NCBI GenBank assembly: GCA_018001015.1
Contig: JAGNIV010000009.1
Coordinates: forward strand, 1-64,000
DNA: 64,000 bases
Source: Phenylobacterium sp.
GTDB lineage: Bacteria > Pseudomonadota > Alphaproteobacteria > Caulobacterales > Caulobacteraceae
Direction of reading: 5' to 3'
In this document: positions 55,728 through 63,626 of the stretch, piece by piece
How positions within the stretch are numbered: position 1 is the stretch's first letter
How the letters are laid out: each line of letters begins with the position of its first letter
Position numbers and translations under genes: made by a program
Notes under the pieces: generated by a model
What the model was told of the DNA's origin: nothing
Databases searched by the model: none
What the model saw: only the letters and a program-made list of their open reading frames with translations

Positions 55728-56192
55728 TCAGGCCGCGGCGAGCACGATGGGCTCGGGGGGCAGGACGTTGTCCAGCGACAACAGGCTGACGATGCCGGTG
55801 TCGCTGGTCATGACGCCGTTGACGTAGTTGAGGATTTCGCCGCCGATATCCGGGGGTGACTGGATCAGGCCCTGGGTCACGGTGAGGATGTCGGAGACCG
55901 CGTCCACCACCAGGCCCACCTGAGCCTCGCCGATTTGAGCCACCACCACCACGGAGGAGGAATTGGGTTCGGCGGGCCCAAGGCCCAGGCGGCTCCCAAG
56001 GTCGATCACCGGCAGGATGGCGCCGCGCAGGTTCATCATCCCCAACACGTGGGGCGGCGCGTGCGGCAGGGGCGTGGCCGCGGTCCAACCGCGAATCTCA
56101 CGCACCGCCATGATGTCGATGGCGTAGGATTGGTCGCCGATGCGGACCGAGATCAGTTCGGCGCCCGGCTGCGGGATCCTGGAGCTGTCCAT
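55728..56192 (-). CDS. cheW: CheW-like chemotaxis coupling protein
   Basis: A 154-residue CheW domain protein linking receptors to the CheA kinase. The pattern 'LISVRIGDQSYAIDIMAVREI', quoted here from SVRIGDQSYAIDIMAVREI, the conserved 'GMMNLRGAILPVIDLGSRLG' and the end 'VDAVSDILTV' fit the family. ATG 56192 was chosen; the frame continues six residues upstream to a TTG. No other che genes are nearby, and the soluble MCP-like protein at 35-36 kb is the only other chemotaxis protein in the window. It may therefore serve a secondary or non-flagellar array. Confidence 0.93.
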   Translation of the reverse strand: MDSSRIPQPGAELISVRIGDQSYAIDIMAVREIRGWTAATPLPHAPPHVLGMMNLRGAILPVIDLGSRLGLGPAEPNSSSVVVVAQIGEAQVGLVVDAVSDILTVTQGLIQSPPDIGGEILNYVNGVMTSDTGIVSLLSLDNVLPPEPIVLAAA

Positions 56193-56407
56193 GATTAGAA
56201 CTCTTCCCAATCGTTCTGTTCGGGGTCGGTCCGTCTCGCGCCGAGCGCGCCGCCTGGGCGCTGATCCCGGCGGAGCGAGGATCGAATTTGGCGATTATCC
56301 CTATGAACCTGCTCGATTTCATTAACGGCGGCGGCGGTTTTTCAGAGTCGATCCAAAGGCTTGCGGCTGGCCCGCGGACGACTAGGCTGGCGTCAGGGGA
56401 GAACCAC

Positions 56408-56899
56408 ATGACCATTCGCACCATCGCCGTGACCACCGTGCTCGCAGCCGGACTTCTGGCCACGCCGGCCGCCGCCTTCGACGCCCGCAAGCCCGCCGAC
56501 GTGCTGGCGGTGCTGCAGACCAATGGCGCGAGTGGGGAACTGAAGACGGACGACAAGGGCGAGCCCTGGATCAAGGGCCTGGTGGGCAAGCTGATCTTCG
56601 AGATCAATTTCCTGAAATGCGACGCGGCCAAGACCGCCTGCGATCTGGTGGTCTACCAGCTCGGCTGGGACGACGATGACCTGGTGAATTCCGAGCAGAT
56701 CAACCTCTGGAACCGCAACGCCTACCTGTGTCCCGCCTACCTCAACAAGGACGACCACCCCTACGCCTGGTACGCCCTGCGCGCCTCGGTCAACGACCGC
56801 CGCGAGGACGTCGTGGCCCAGCAGAAGGAGTGGCTGACCTGCGTCGCCGACTTCGACGATTTCACCAGCGCGCCGGACACCTATTTCAAGGCGAAGTAG
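56408..56899 (+). CDS. YbjN-domain protein, exported
   Basis: A 163-residue protein with a signal peptide (MTIRTIAVTTVLAAGLLATP, cut near AAAFDA) and a YbjN-type domain. This has 'VLAVLQTNGASGELKTDDKG' followed by 'INFLKCDAAKTACDLVVYQL' and ends near 'WLTCVADFDDF'. Three cysteines at the domain core could form disulfides in the periplasm, in contrast to the cytoplasmic E. coli YbjN. YbjN-like proteins are linked to stress and surface regulation, but the mechanism is unknown. The ribosome site GGGGAGA precedes ATG 56408. Confidence 0.82.
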   Translation: MTIRTIAVTTVLAAGLLATPAAAFDARKPADVLAVLQTNGASGELKTDDKGEPWIKGLVGKLIFEINFLKCDAAKTACDLVVYQLGWDDDDLVNSEQINLWNRNAYLCPAYLNKDDHPYAWYALRASVNDRREDVVAQQKEWLTCVADFDDFTSAPDTYFKAK

Positions 56900-56921
56900 G
56901 GGGTATGGCCCTGGAGGCGGC

Positions 56922-57665
56922 GTGAAACGGCAGGACCTGGCGCGGATGATCGGCGAGGCTCGCCGCATCGTCGCCTTCACGGGCGCGGGCATCTCCACGG
57001 AATCGGGCATTCCGGACTTCCGCTCGCCGGGCGGGGTGTGGAGCAAGATGAGCCCGATCCTGTTCCAGGACTTCGTGGCCGATCCCGACAAGCGCCGCGA
57101 GGCCTGGGGCCGGGCCTTTTCCGGCCGCGCCGGCTGGGTGGGCGCCGCGCCCAATGAGGGCCACTACGCCCTGGTGCGCCTGCTGGAGGCCGGCAAGCTC
57201 TCCAGCGTCATCACCCAGAACGTCGACAACCTGCACCAGGATAGTGGCATCCCGGCCGGCCGGGTCATCGAGCTGCACGGCAACGCCAGCTATGCGACCT
57301 GCCTGGACTGCGGGACGCGGCACGAACTGGCCGACCTGAAGGCCCGCTTCGTCGAAACCGACGAGCTGCCGGTCTGCCAGGCCTGCGGCGGCATCGTGAA
57401 GACGGCCACCATCTCCTTTGGCCAGCAGCTCAAGCCGCAGGTGCTGCGCAAGGCCGAGCTGGAGGCGCTGAACAGCGACCTGTTCCTGGTGCTGGGATCG
57501 TCCCTGGTGGTCTATCCGGCCGCGGCCCTGCCGCAGATCGCCAAGCGCAACGGCGCGGCCCTGGCCATCCTCAACCGCGAGCCCACCGACATCGACGACA
57601 TGGCCGACCTGGTGCTGAACGACGAGATCGGGCCGGTGATGAGCGAAGTGGCGGCTACCCTTTAG
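56922..57665 (+). CDS. NAD-dependent protein deacylase, sirtuin family
   Basis: A 247-residue sirtuin removing acyl groups from lysines with NAD. The NAD site [18 protein letters not shown] starts at residue 21, and QNVDNLHQ (99-106) and the catalytic H119 in ELHGNAS follow. Four zinc cysteines (C127, C130, C152, C155) hold the small domain. '[13 protein letters not shown]' closes the NAD pocket. It starts with GTG after GGAGG. The segment '[18 protein letters not shown]' after the first motif is typical of bacterial class II or U sirtuins. Its 3' end overlaps the convergent zinc-ribbon gene by 11 bases. Confidence 0.94.
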   Translation: MKRQDLARMIGEARRIVAFTGAGISTESGIPDFRSPGGVWSKMSPILFQDFVADPDKRREAWGRAFSGRAGWVGAAPNEGHYALVRLLEAGKLSSVITQNVDNLHQDSGIPAGRVIELHGNASYATCLDCGTRHELADLKARFVETDELPVCQACGGIVKTATISFGQQLKPQVLRKAELEALNSDLFLVLGSSLVVYPAAALPQIAKRNGAALAILNREPTDIDDMADLVLNDEIGPVMSEVAATL

Positions 57666-57954
57666 GCGCGACGGGCCGGGCGCGGAGCTTGGTGGGAATC
57701 GGATCGGCGCGGAAATCGCCCACGACGCCGATCTTGGCGTTGCAGGACGGGCAGCGGATCACGACGTCCTCGGCCAGATCGTCGGCCACATTGAAGCCGG
57801 CGCCGCAGGGCTTGCACTTCCAGGCGAAGACCTGGGCCGGCGGCGGAGGCGGGGGTGGCGGCGGCGCAACTTTGCGGATCGGCTCCGGGCCGAGCGGCCG
57901 GGTCGGCGGGTTCTTCAGGCTGAGGATCTTGCGGGGGCGAGGTTCGTCGGTCAT
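57655..57954 (-). CDS. proline-rich zinc-ribbon protein, 99 residues
   Basis: A small cytoplasmic protein in three parts. Residues 1-30 are basic and proline-containing, a run of nine prolines covers 31-39, and a four-cysteine zinc ribbon follows with C47, C50, C68 and C71 (CKPC and CPSC). I do not recognise a named family. Such ribbons often bind nucleic acid or partner proteins. The gene overlaps the 3' end of the sirtuin gene tail to tail. A repeat-rich gap follows upstream. Confidence 0.65.
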   Translation of the reverse strand: MTDEPRPRKILSLKNPPTRPLGPEPIRKVAPPPPPPPPPAQVFAWKCKPCGAGFNVADDLAEDVVIRCPSCNAKIGVVGDFRADPIPTKLRARPVAPKG

Positions 57955-57995
57955 GGCGCTTTGTGGTGTTGGGCGACAGGCGCCGCCTCCGCAAC

Positions 57996-58046
57996 TAGAG
58001 CATTTCCGATAAGTGTGAAACGGTTATCGGATCGAAAAATGCTCTA
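57996..58046. repeat. intergenic palindrome family, copy C
   Basis: TAGAGCATTTCCGATAAGTG then TGAAACGGTTATCGGA and AAAAATGCTCTA form an imperfect hairpin with arms TAGAGCATTT/AAATGCTCTA and CCGATAA/TTATCGG. I recall closely similar sequences (AAGTGTGAAGCGGTT core) scattered through many alphaproteobacterial genomes. The copies at 34.9 and 37.2 kb share its loop and its tail. Confidence 0.85.
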
Positions 58047-58057
58047 ACTTTTTGAAT

Positions 58058-58110
58058 TAGAGCCCTTTTCATCCGCTCTGAGCGAGTCAATCAGAGCGGA
58101 AAGGGCTCTA
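58058..58110. repeat. second hairpin adjoining palindrome copy C
   Basis: TAGAGCCCTTTTCATCCGCT through AGCGGAAAGGGCTCTA pair to form a long stem with two- to three-base bulges, in tandem with the preceding palindrome. Together the two fill most of the 278-base gap between the zinc-ribbon gene and the XRE gene. The remaining 120 bases (58111-58232) should hold the XRE promoter; nothing specific is seen there. Confidence 0.75.
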
Positions 58111-58232
58111 GGCCTCTTGCCGGGACCGAGCAAGGCGCCCGCGCGACCTCACCGCATCCCAAAACCCCCTGGCGATGAATTTTTAACGCTCGGGGCGGAA
58201 GATTCGCCGGTGATTCCCATGGAGCCCCCGCC

Positions 58233-58460
58233 ATGCTGACCCCCGAATGTTGCCGCGCCGGCCGCGCCCTGCTCGACTGGAGCCTGAAGGACCTGGCCGA
58301 GAAGTCCGGCGTCGCCTTCACCACCATCTCACAGTTCGAAAACGGCCGCCCCGCCCACGGGACCACCCAGACCCGCCTCACCAACGCCCTGGAACAGAAC
58401 GGCGTGAAGCTGCTGGCCGAGGCCGGCTGGACCGGCGCGGTGCTGTTGCGGCGCGCTTGA
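58233..58460 (+). CDS. small XRE-family DNA-binding regulator
   Basis: A 75-residue protein consisting almost entirely of one helix-turn-helix of the Cro/C1 type: 'RALLDWSLKDLAEKSGVAFT' followed by TISQFENGRPAHGTT. No effector or dimerisation domain is present. The length suits a minimal repressor or a regulator of its neighbour. It precedes an SDR gene by 56 bases on the same strand and could be co-transcribed with it. Small stand-alone XRE genes are common in Caulobacterales; no toxin gene is adjacent, so I do not call it an antitoxin. Confidence 0.85.
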   Translation: MLTPECCRAGRALLDWSLKDLAEKSGVAFTTISQFENGRPAHGTTQTRLTNALEQNGVKLLAEAGWTGAVLLRRA

Positions 58461-58516
58461 CGGCCTGACCGCCAGGGCCGACATGCTCCCCGCCTGACCA
58501 CGGGGACTTGCGACGA

Positions 58517-59308
58517 ATGGCCATGAAAGCCTGCTTCATCACCGGCGCCGCCAGCGGCATCGGCCTGGCCACCGCCAAGCGCTTCGCGGCCGAGGGCTAT
58601 TTCATCGGCCTGTCGGATGTGGACGAGGACGCCCTGGCCAAGGCCGCCGCCGAGTTCGATCCCGGCCAGGTGGTCGCCATCCGGCTGGACGTGCGCAACG
58701 AGGCCGCGTGGGGCCTGGCCCTGGCCCGCTTCGGCAAGGCCAGCGGCGGCCGGCTGGATGTGATGATCAACAATGCGGGCCTGGCCCGCTACGGCTGGTT
58801 CGAAACCCAGACCTCCGCCGACTGGGACCTGCAGATCGACGTCAATCTGCGCGGGGTGATCTATGGCAGCTACGCCGCCCTGCCGCTGCTGAAGGCCACC
58901 AAGGACTCTGTGCTGGTCAATATCGCCTCCAGCTCGGGCCTGTCGGGCCCGCCGCGCCTGGCGGTCTACGGCGCCACCAAGTTCGCGGTGCGCGGCCTGT
59001 CGGAGGCGCTGGACCTGGAATACGCGCAGTATGGGGTCCGGGTCGTCTGCATCATGCCGGGCTACATCGACACCCCCCTGCTGGACTCCACGGCCAGCGC
59101 CGAGGGCCAGGTGTTCCGCAGCGCCATCGAGGAGGCCCAGTCGGTGCCGGGCTCGGTGGAGGATGTCACCAAGGTGATCTGGGACTCGATCTCCAGCCCC
59201 TACCTGCACCACGGGGTGGGGGCTCACGCCGAGGCGCAGACGGTGGGTCTGCGTCCGGGCATCGAGGCCATGCGCGCCTACTGGAAGGGCGTGTTCGCCA
59301 AGACCTGA
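58517..59308 (+). CDS. short-chain dehydrogenase/reductase (SDR)
   Basis: A 263-residue classical SDR. The cofactor motif is ITGAASGIGLATAKRF, the structural NNAG is in MINNAGLARYG, and the catalytic triad residues are Ser in 'VNIASSSGLSG' and Tyr/Lys in VYGATKFAV. The segment 'VVCIMPGYIDTPLL' follows as expected. Asp after strand 2 (LSDVDED) favours NAD over NADP. The substrate is unknown. ATG 58517 or 58523 could be the start. The 3' end overlaps the convergent ATPase gene by 31 bases. Confidence 0.92.
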   Translation: MAMKACFITGAASGIGLATAKRFAAEGYFIGLSDVDEDALAKAAAEFDPGQVVAIRLDVRNEAAWGLALARFGKASGGRLDVMINNAGLARYGWFETQTSADWDLQIDVNLRGVIYGSYAALPLLKATKDSVLVNIASSSGLSGPPRLAVYGATKFAVRGLSEALDLEYAQYGVRVVCIMPGYIDTPLLDSTASAEGQVFRSAIEEAQSVPGSVEDVTKVIWDSISSPYLHHGVGAHAEAQTVGLRPGIEAMRAYWKGVFAKT

Positions 59309-59805
59309 TCGGCGCGGGCGGCCAGGTCGCCCGGCGGGATCATCACCAGGTCGTAGCCGAAGCGCTGGTAGGCTTCGATGTGGACAGCCTCGAACCGCAG
59401 CGCGTCCTCATGGCTGATCCGCCGCGCCGCCGTGGGCGTTACGAAGCCCAGGTTCCGGATGAAGAACACTTGGGGTTCATAGACCCGCCCGGCCTCGATG
59501 CGCTCGAGCTCGGACACCAGGGCGGGCGACGGCGGAACGCCGAGGAATTGGCCGAGCGCCCAGGTGCAGATCGGCGAGCGGTCGAAGAACCCTGACCCGA
59601 CCGCCGTCTGCCGCCGCCTCTGGAGCGCGACGATCAGGTCGATGAAGCCCGGATCCGTCCACGGCTCGTCCCGGCCCAGCGCCTGTTCCAGGGCGATGAC
59701 GTCGGTGGCCGCCTCCTCGACCACCGAATGGCCCCGCCGCTCCAGCAACCGCAGCAGCGCGGTCTTCCCCGCCCCCGGCGCGCCGGTCAGTATGTATCGC
59801 GGCAT
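59278..59805 (-). CDS. P-loop ATPase/kinase (AAA_28-like), 175 residues
   Basis: A small P-loop protein with Walker A TGAPGAGKTALLRLLERRGH at the start and 'EEAATDVIALEQALGRDEPW' next. 'FFDRSPICTWALGQFLGVP' follows, like the substrate-binding DRS motif of nucleotide or nucleoside kinases. The family is found in many bacteria without a known substrate. It could be a small-molecule kinase rather than a true AAA protein. It lies just downstream of the winged-helix gene on the same strand (37-base gap). Confidence 0.82.
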   Translation of the reverse strand: MPRYILTGAPGAGKTALLRLLERRGHSVVEEAATDVIALEQALGRDEPWTDPGFIDLIVALQRRRQTAVGSGFFDRSPICTWALGQFLGVPPSPALVSELERIEAGRVYEPQVFFIRNLGFVTPTAARRISHEDALRFEAVHIEAYQRFGYDLVMIPPGDLAARADQVLANTPFQ

Positions 59806-59842
59806 GGTGCGCTCCTGACCGCCCCTTTGGCGGTGTCGGGGG

Positions 59843-60289
59843 TTAGATATCGACCCCGGCCTCCCGCATCAGCCGCACCATGCGCCTGAGCAGGGTGGCG
59901 TTCTGCTTGGCCATGGCCAGGACCATCTCCGGATTGAGAACCTCGTTGGCCCCCACCAGCCCGTCCTCCGTGTCGATCAAGGCCCCGGCGTCGATCAGCT
60001 TCTGGATGCGTCGCCGCGTGGTCTCGTAGGAGAGGCCGAGGGACAGAGCCACGGCGTTGCGGCTGATGGGCCGCTTGATCTCGAAGGGCTCCGGCTGGTC
60101 GATCGCCCCATAGCGCAGGGAAAGGGCCAGGTCGGAGCTGAGGTGGGCCACATTGGCCACCGCCACGGTCGAGAGGATCAGGGCGTCGAGGGGATCATGC
60201 GACCCGCCGCGCAGCACCGCGCTGTAGATCGAGATCACATAGTCCATCGACAGCCGGGAGATCAGCCGGATGTGCCTGGGGTCATCCAT
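59843..60289 (-). CDS. winged-helix transcriptional regulator, 148 residues
   Basis: The protein has a helical N-terminal half with 'DYVISIYSAVLRGGSHDPLD' and a winged-helix part near residues 75-115 (RNAVALSLGLSYETTRRRIQ, then KLIDAGALID). This order suggests an ArsR- or MarR-like DNA-binding protein with an N-terminal dimer domain. No metal-binding cysteines are seen. I do not recognise the exact family. It may regulate the ATPase gene that follows it. A tRNA-Thr gene lies upstream on the same strand. Confidence 0.75.
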   Translation of the reverse strand: MDDPRHIRLISRLSMDYVISIYSAVLRGGSHDPLDALILSTVAVANVAHLSSDLALSLRYGAIDQPEPFEIKRPISRNAVALSLGLSYETTRRRIQKLIDAGALIDTEDGLVGANEVLNPEMVLAMAKQNATLLRRMVRLMREAGVDI

Positions 60290-60375
60290 GGGCCGAGTCC
60301 GTCACGGGGGGTGGAGAATCCCTGGCGTGATTCGCCGCGACGGGGCGCCTGGAATTCAGGATCGGAGGGAAGAAG

Positions 60376-60451
60376 TGGTGCCGCTTAGGTGACTCGAACA
60401 CCTGACCCCATCATTACGAATGATGTGCTCTACCAGCTGAGCTAAAGCGGC
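60376..60451 (-). tRNA. tRNA-Thr (anticodon CGT)
   Basis: The minus strand folds as a full cloverleaf with acceptor GCCGCTT/AAGCGGC, D-arm GCTCAGCTGGTAGAGC, anticodon stem-loop CATCA-TTCGTAA-TGATG (anticodon CGT, codon ACG) and T-arm CAGGTG-TTCGAGT-CACCTA-type. The 3' CCA is encoded. It lies 40 bases downstream of hemY. Confidence 0.96.
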
Positions 60452-60491
60452 CTGACGCGGCGGAGCGGCGAACCGGCCCGCGCGGGAGCGC

Positions 60492-62018
60492 CTATTTAGC
60501 TGCTCTGGGCGCGCTCGCCAAGCGGCGCCTCGCAGGGGAGCGTCTTTGGCTCACCGGCGGGGGCGGCGGCGGTTCCGGTTCGTCGTCGTCATAGAGGCCC
60601 TCGTCCCCTTCATAGGGCGGCGGAACGGCCTCCTGGCCGGCCAGGAAGGGGGCCGAGTCGGTGTAGGAGACCGGCAGTTCCGGCAGCTCGCTCATGGTCT
60701 TCTCCGCCCGCTCGTGGCGCGGGTGGATCAGGTCGCCGGTCTCGGCATAGACCGCCGTCAGCCGCGCCCAGTCGGCAGGCAGGTAGGCGAAGGCCTGGCC
60801 CTCGGGGTCGAGATCGGTCCAGTCCGGCTCCTGCGGCGCCCCCACCGCGCGCGCCATCCAGACCCTGGCCTCGTCGGGCTGGCCGGCGGCGAAGGCGACG
60901 CGGGCGAACAGGCCGGCGATGCGGATCGTCAGCGGCTCGTCCTCCAGGGCCTTGGCGGCCTCGCGGGCGCGGATCGGGACGCCGTTGATCAGGGCCTGCT
61001 CGACCAGGAGGATGCGGCTCTCGCGGGCGCCGGGATTGAGCCGGGCCAGGTCGCCGAGCCGCTGCGCCCGCTGGCGCGGCGTCTCGTTGGTCTTCAGGTC
61101 GCGATAGGCCAGCCACAGGGCCGGGTGGGGCGCGGCCTTCCAGGCGGTCTCCAGCACCTGGGCGGCGCGGCCCGCCTTGCCGTCGGCGGCCAGCAGGCGG
61201 GCGGCCATCACCACGCCGGGGGCGAAACCCGGCTGCAGCTTGGCGGCCTCGACCGCGTAGTCGGTGGCCTGGGACCGCGCCCTGGGCTCCGGAGCGTTTT
61301 CCAGCTGGGCGGCGGAGGCGGCCAACAGGGCGGCGCGGGCCCGCTCGGCGACGATGGGCGAGACGATCTTGCGGTCCAGGGCGCTCTTGACCAGCGCCAG
61401 CGCCCCGTCCCAGTCGCCGGCCTCCAGGCGCGCCTCCAGCACCGCGCGCCAGGCCCAGCGGGCGGTGCGGCCCAGCTCATAGGCCTGCTCGGCGTGCCGC
61501 AGGGCGGCGGTCTTGTCGCCCTGGGCGAGGGCCTGGGCCATCAGGCCCTTGTGGCCGGCCAGACGCATCTCGGGGAATCCCAGCATGGCGGAATAGGCGG
61601 CCTGCACCGCGACGGCGTCGCCCGCGGCCTCGGCCGCCTGCGCGGCCAGGATCCGCACCAGGCCCGGGGCCTCGTCGGCGAGGTCGGCGGCCTTCAGGGT
61701 CAGACGCCGCGCCTCCGAACCATCCCCGGCGGCGGCGGCCAGGAAGCCGCGGGTCAGGGCCTCATTGGCCTGGCGGCGGCGGTCATCGGCCCGGGCCCGC
61801 TCGGCGCGGCGCGGCGCCTCCAGGATCCACAGCAGCAGGCGCCAGCCGGTCATGGCGGCCAGCGCGCCCACCAGGGTGATCAGGACCATGGCCGCGGCCG
61901 TCATGTCGGCCCGCCAGCCCAGCCAGACGATGCTGGCGTGGCCGGGCTCGCCGGTGATGGCCAGGATGGCGGTGGCCACGACCACCACCAGGAAGATGAC
62001 CAGGGCCGTCCGGATCAT
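60492..62018 (-). CDS. hemY: HemY-type membrane protein of the heme operon
   Basis: A 508-residue protein with two N-terminal membrane helices ('ALVIFLVVVVATAILAI' and 'MVLITLVGALAAMTGW') and a long tetratricopeptide-like helical region in which repeats such as 'GDKTAALRHAEQAYELGRTA' recur. It ends in a proline-rich, basic tail. It is the gammaproteobacterial-type HemY, not protoporphyrinogen oxidase, and its role in heme synthesis is unsettled. Its start overlaps the stop of the mitofilin-like gene by four bases, and it is the last gene of the hemC-hemD operon. Confidence 0.9.
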   Translation of the reverse strand: MIRTALVIFLVVVVATAILAITGEPGHASIVWLGWRADMTAAAMVLITLVGALAAMTGWRLLLWILEAPRRAERARADDRRRQANEALTRGFLAAAAGDGSEARRLTLKAADLADEAPGLVRILAAQAAEAAGDAVAVQAAYSAMLGFPEMRLAGHKGLMAQALAQGDKTAALRHAEQAYELGRTARWAWRAVLEARLEAGDWDGALALVKSALDRKIVSPIVAERARAALLAASAAQLENAPEPRARSQATDYAVEAAKLQPGFAPGVVMAARLLAADGKAGRAAQVLETAWKAAPHPALWLAYRDLKTNETPRQRAQRLGDLARLNPGARESRILLVEQALINGVPIRAREAAKALEDEPLTIRIAGLFARVAFAAGQPDEARVWMARAVGAPQEPDWTDLDPEGQAFAYLPADWARLTAVYAETGDLIHPRHERAEKTMSELPELPVSYTDSAPFLAGQEAVPPPYEGDEGLYDDDEPEPPPPPPVSQRRSPARRRLASAPRAAK

Positions 62019-62878
62019 GCGCCGCTCCGGGCCAACCGGGCGAGATCCTCCAGGGCCTGGGCGCGGACGGCGGAGATCCGCCGGTCGATGTCGGCCCGCG
62101 TCTCGGCGGCGGCGCGCCAGGGCGCCAGGGCGTCACGGCCGGCCGGTGGCAGGCCGTCGAGGGTTCGCAGGGCATGGTCGAGGTCGCCCTCCGCCACCTG
62201 GCGTTCGGCGCGGGCCAGCAGGGCGTCAATCCCCTGACCGGGCACGTCTCCCACCTGCCGCAGGGTGACCACCCGGCTGAGTGCGGCGCCCAGCCGGGTC
62301 ATCAGGCCGGCGGCCTCCCCCGGGGCGCGGGCGGCGCCGGCGGCGCGGGCGACATAGTCGGGAAAGCTGGCGGCGAGGGCCGAGCGGCTGGGGGCGCCGC
62401 GCTCGGCCACCCGGCGGAGGGCCCGCAGTTCAGCCGAGGGCGGCGAGACCGCGTCCAGGGCGGCCAGTTCCTCGGCGAAGGGCCGCGAGGTCTGGGCGGC
62501 CTCCATCAGGGCCGCGGCGGCCAGGGCGCTGGCGGCGGCCTGGGCGGTGCGCGCCTGCTCGGCCTCCAGGATGTCGATCCGCTGGGCGAGCTGGTGGATC
62601 GCCGCGGCGCCGGGGGCCGCTAGCGCGACCTCCGGCTGGGGCGGCTCATCGGCGCGATAGGTCTGGGCCGGGGCCGCGGGCCGAGGGTCGCGGAGATCGG
62701 AAATGACGCTGGGCCGGGGTTTGACCGAAAAGACCTGCGGCTCGAACCGGGACAGGGCGTAGCCGGCCGCCACGCAGATCAGGCCGAACACGGCCACCAT
62801 CCAGAACGTCGGGCCCGGCAGCCGCGCACGTCGGCCAGCTGGCGGCGGAGGCTCGATCAGGTCCGGCGTGACGCTCAT
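62015..62878 (-). CDS. mitofilin/Mic60-like inner-membrane protein
   Basis: A 287-residue protein with a proline-rich cytoplasmic start, one membrane helix ('FWMVAVFGLICVAAGYAL') and a long alanine-rich helical periplasmic part, probably including a coiled coil ('IHQLAQRIDILEAEQARTAQ'). Alphaproteobacterial Mic60 homologues, the ancestors of the mitochondrial cristae protein, are commonly encoded between hemD and hemY, exactly as here. The assignment rests mainly on that position and on topology; sequence similarity in this family is low. It begins 3 bases after the hemD stop. Confidence 0.8.
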   Translation of the reverse strand: MSVTPDLIEPPPPAGRRARLPGPTFWMVAVFGLICVAAGYALSRFEPQVFSVKPRPSVISDLRDPRPAAPAQTYRADEPPQPEVALAAPGAAAIHQLAQRIDILEAEQARTAQAAASALAAAALMEAAQTSRPFAEELAALDAVSPPSAELRALRRVAERGAPSRSALAASFPDYVARAAGAARAPGEAAGLMTRLGAALSRVVTLRQVGDVPGQGIDALLARAERQVAEGDLDHALRTLDGLPPAGRDALAPWRAAAETRADIDRRISAVRAQALEDLARLARSGA

Positions 62879-62881
62879 GAT

Positions 62882-63574
62882 CTACCGGTCTATCAGATTC
62901 AGCAGCGCCGCTTCGAGAGGAAAGGGTGCGAACACCTTGGCCGCCAGCTTGGTGCGGGCCAGCGGCTTCATCACCGCCTTGGAAAGACACAGGGCCCGCA
63001 TTCGCGGCTGGGGCGAGTCTTTCAGCAGGTCGGCCAGGGCCTGGGCGGCCTTGGGAGAATGCAGCAGGACGGCGTCGATTTCCGGCAGCACAGCCTGCTC
63101 TTCGGCCGTCAGCGGGGCGGGGCAGGTGTCGTAGAGGATCAGCCGACGGGCCTCGATCCCATGGGTTTCGAGCGCCCCCACCAGATCGCCGGCCGGTTCG
63201 GCGGCGCCCGGATGCAGGACGCAGCCCTTCAGGTCGCGCTTGCGGGCGGCGATGCCCTCGGCCAGGGCCTCGACGTCGCCATCGGCCGACAGCACGTTCT
63301 TGAAGCCCGCCGCCCGGACCGCCTGGGCGGTGGCCGCGCCGACCGCGAACACCCGCAGCGACCGTTCCGGGGTCGCCTCGATGAAGGCCCGCACGCCATT
63401 GGCGCTGGTGAAGGCGAGCGCGCAGACCCCGCGCAGATCAACCTCCACCCCGTCCACCGGCTCGACCTTGAGCAGGGGCGCGACGAAGGGCTCATGCCCC
63501 AGGGCGCGGACACGGGCGGCCGTGGCCTCGGCGGCGGGCTGGGCCCGGGTGATCCAGATCTTGCGTGCGCTCAT
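62882..63574 (-). CDS. hemD: uroporphyrinogen-III synthase
   Basis: Closes and inverts the linear tetrapyrrole made by HemC. The 230-residue protein begins 'KIWITRAQPAAEATAARVRA', has 'ALAFTSANGVRAF' and 'VFAVGAATAQAVRAAGF', and in the second domain 'AVLLHSPKAAQAL'. These are the usual weakly conserved landmarks. ATG 63574 was chosen; the open frame runs further upstream but antisense-like. It follows hemC by 52 bases on the same strand. Confidence 0.9.
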   Translation of the reverse strand: MSARKIWITRAQPAAEATAARVRALGHEPFVAPLLKVEPVDGVEVDLRGVCALAFTSANGVRAFIEATPERSLRVFAVGAATAQAVRAAGFKNVLSADGDVEALAEGIAARKRDLKGCVLHPGAAEPAGDLVGALETHGIEARRLILYDTCPAPLTAEEQAVLPEIDAVLLHSPKAAQALADLLKDSPQPRMRALCLSKAVMKPLARTKLAAKVFAPFPLEAALLNLIDR

Positions 63575-63626
63575 CGTCGGGATACGGTTGAGCCAAGCGT
63601 GGCCACAACGCAACCCTGGGGGGTCG

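Noticed and set aside
58233-58460. XRE protein as antitoxin of a toxin-antitoxin pair
   Set aside because: No small toxin-like gene is adjacent; the neighbours are an SDR and a zinc-ribbon protein.
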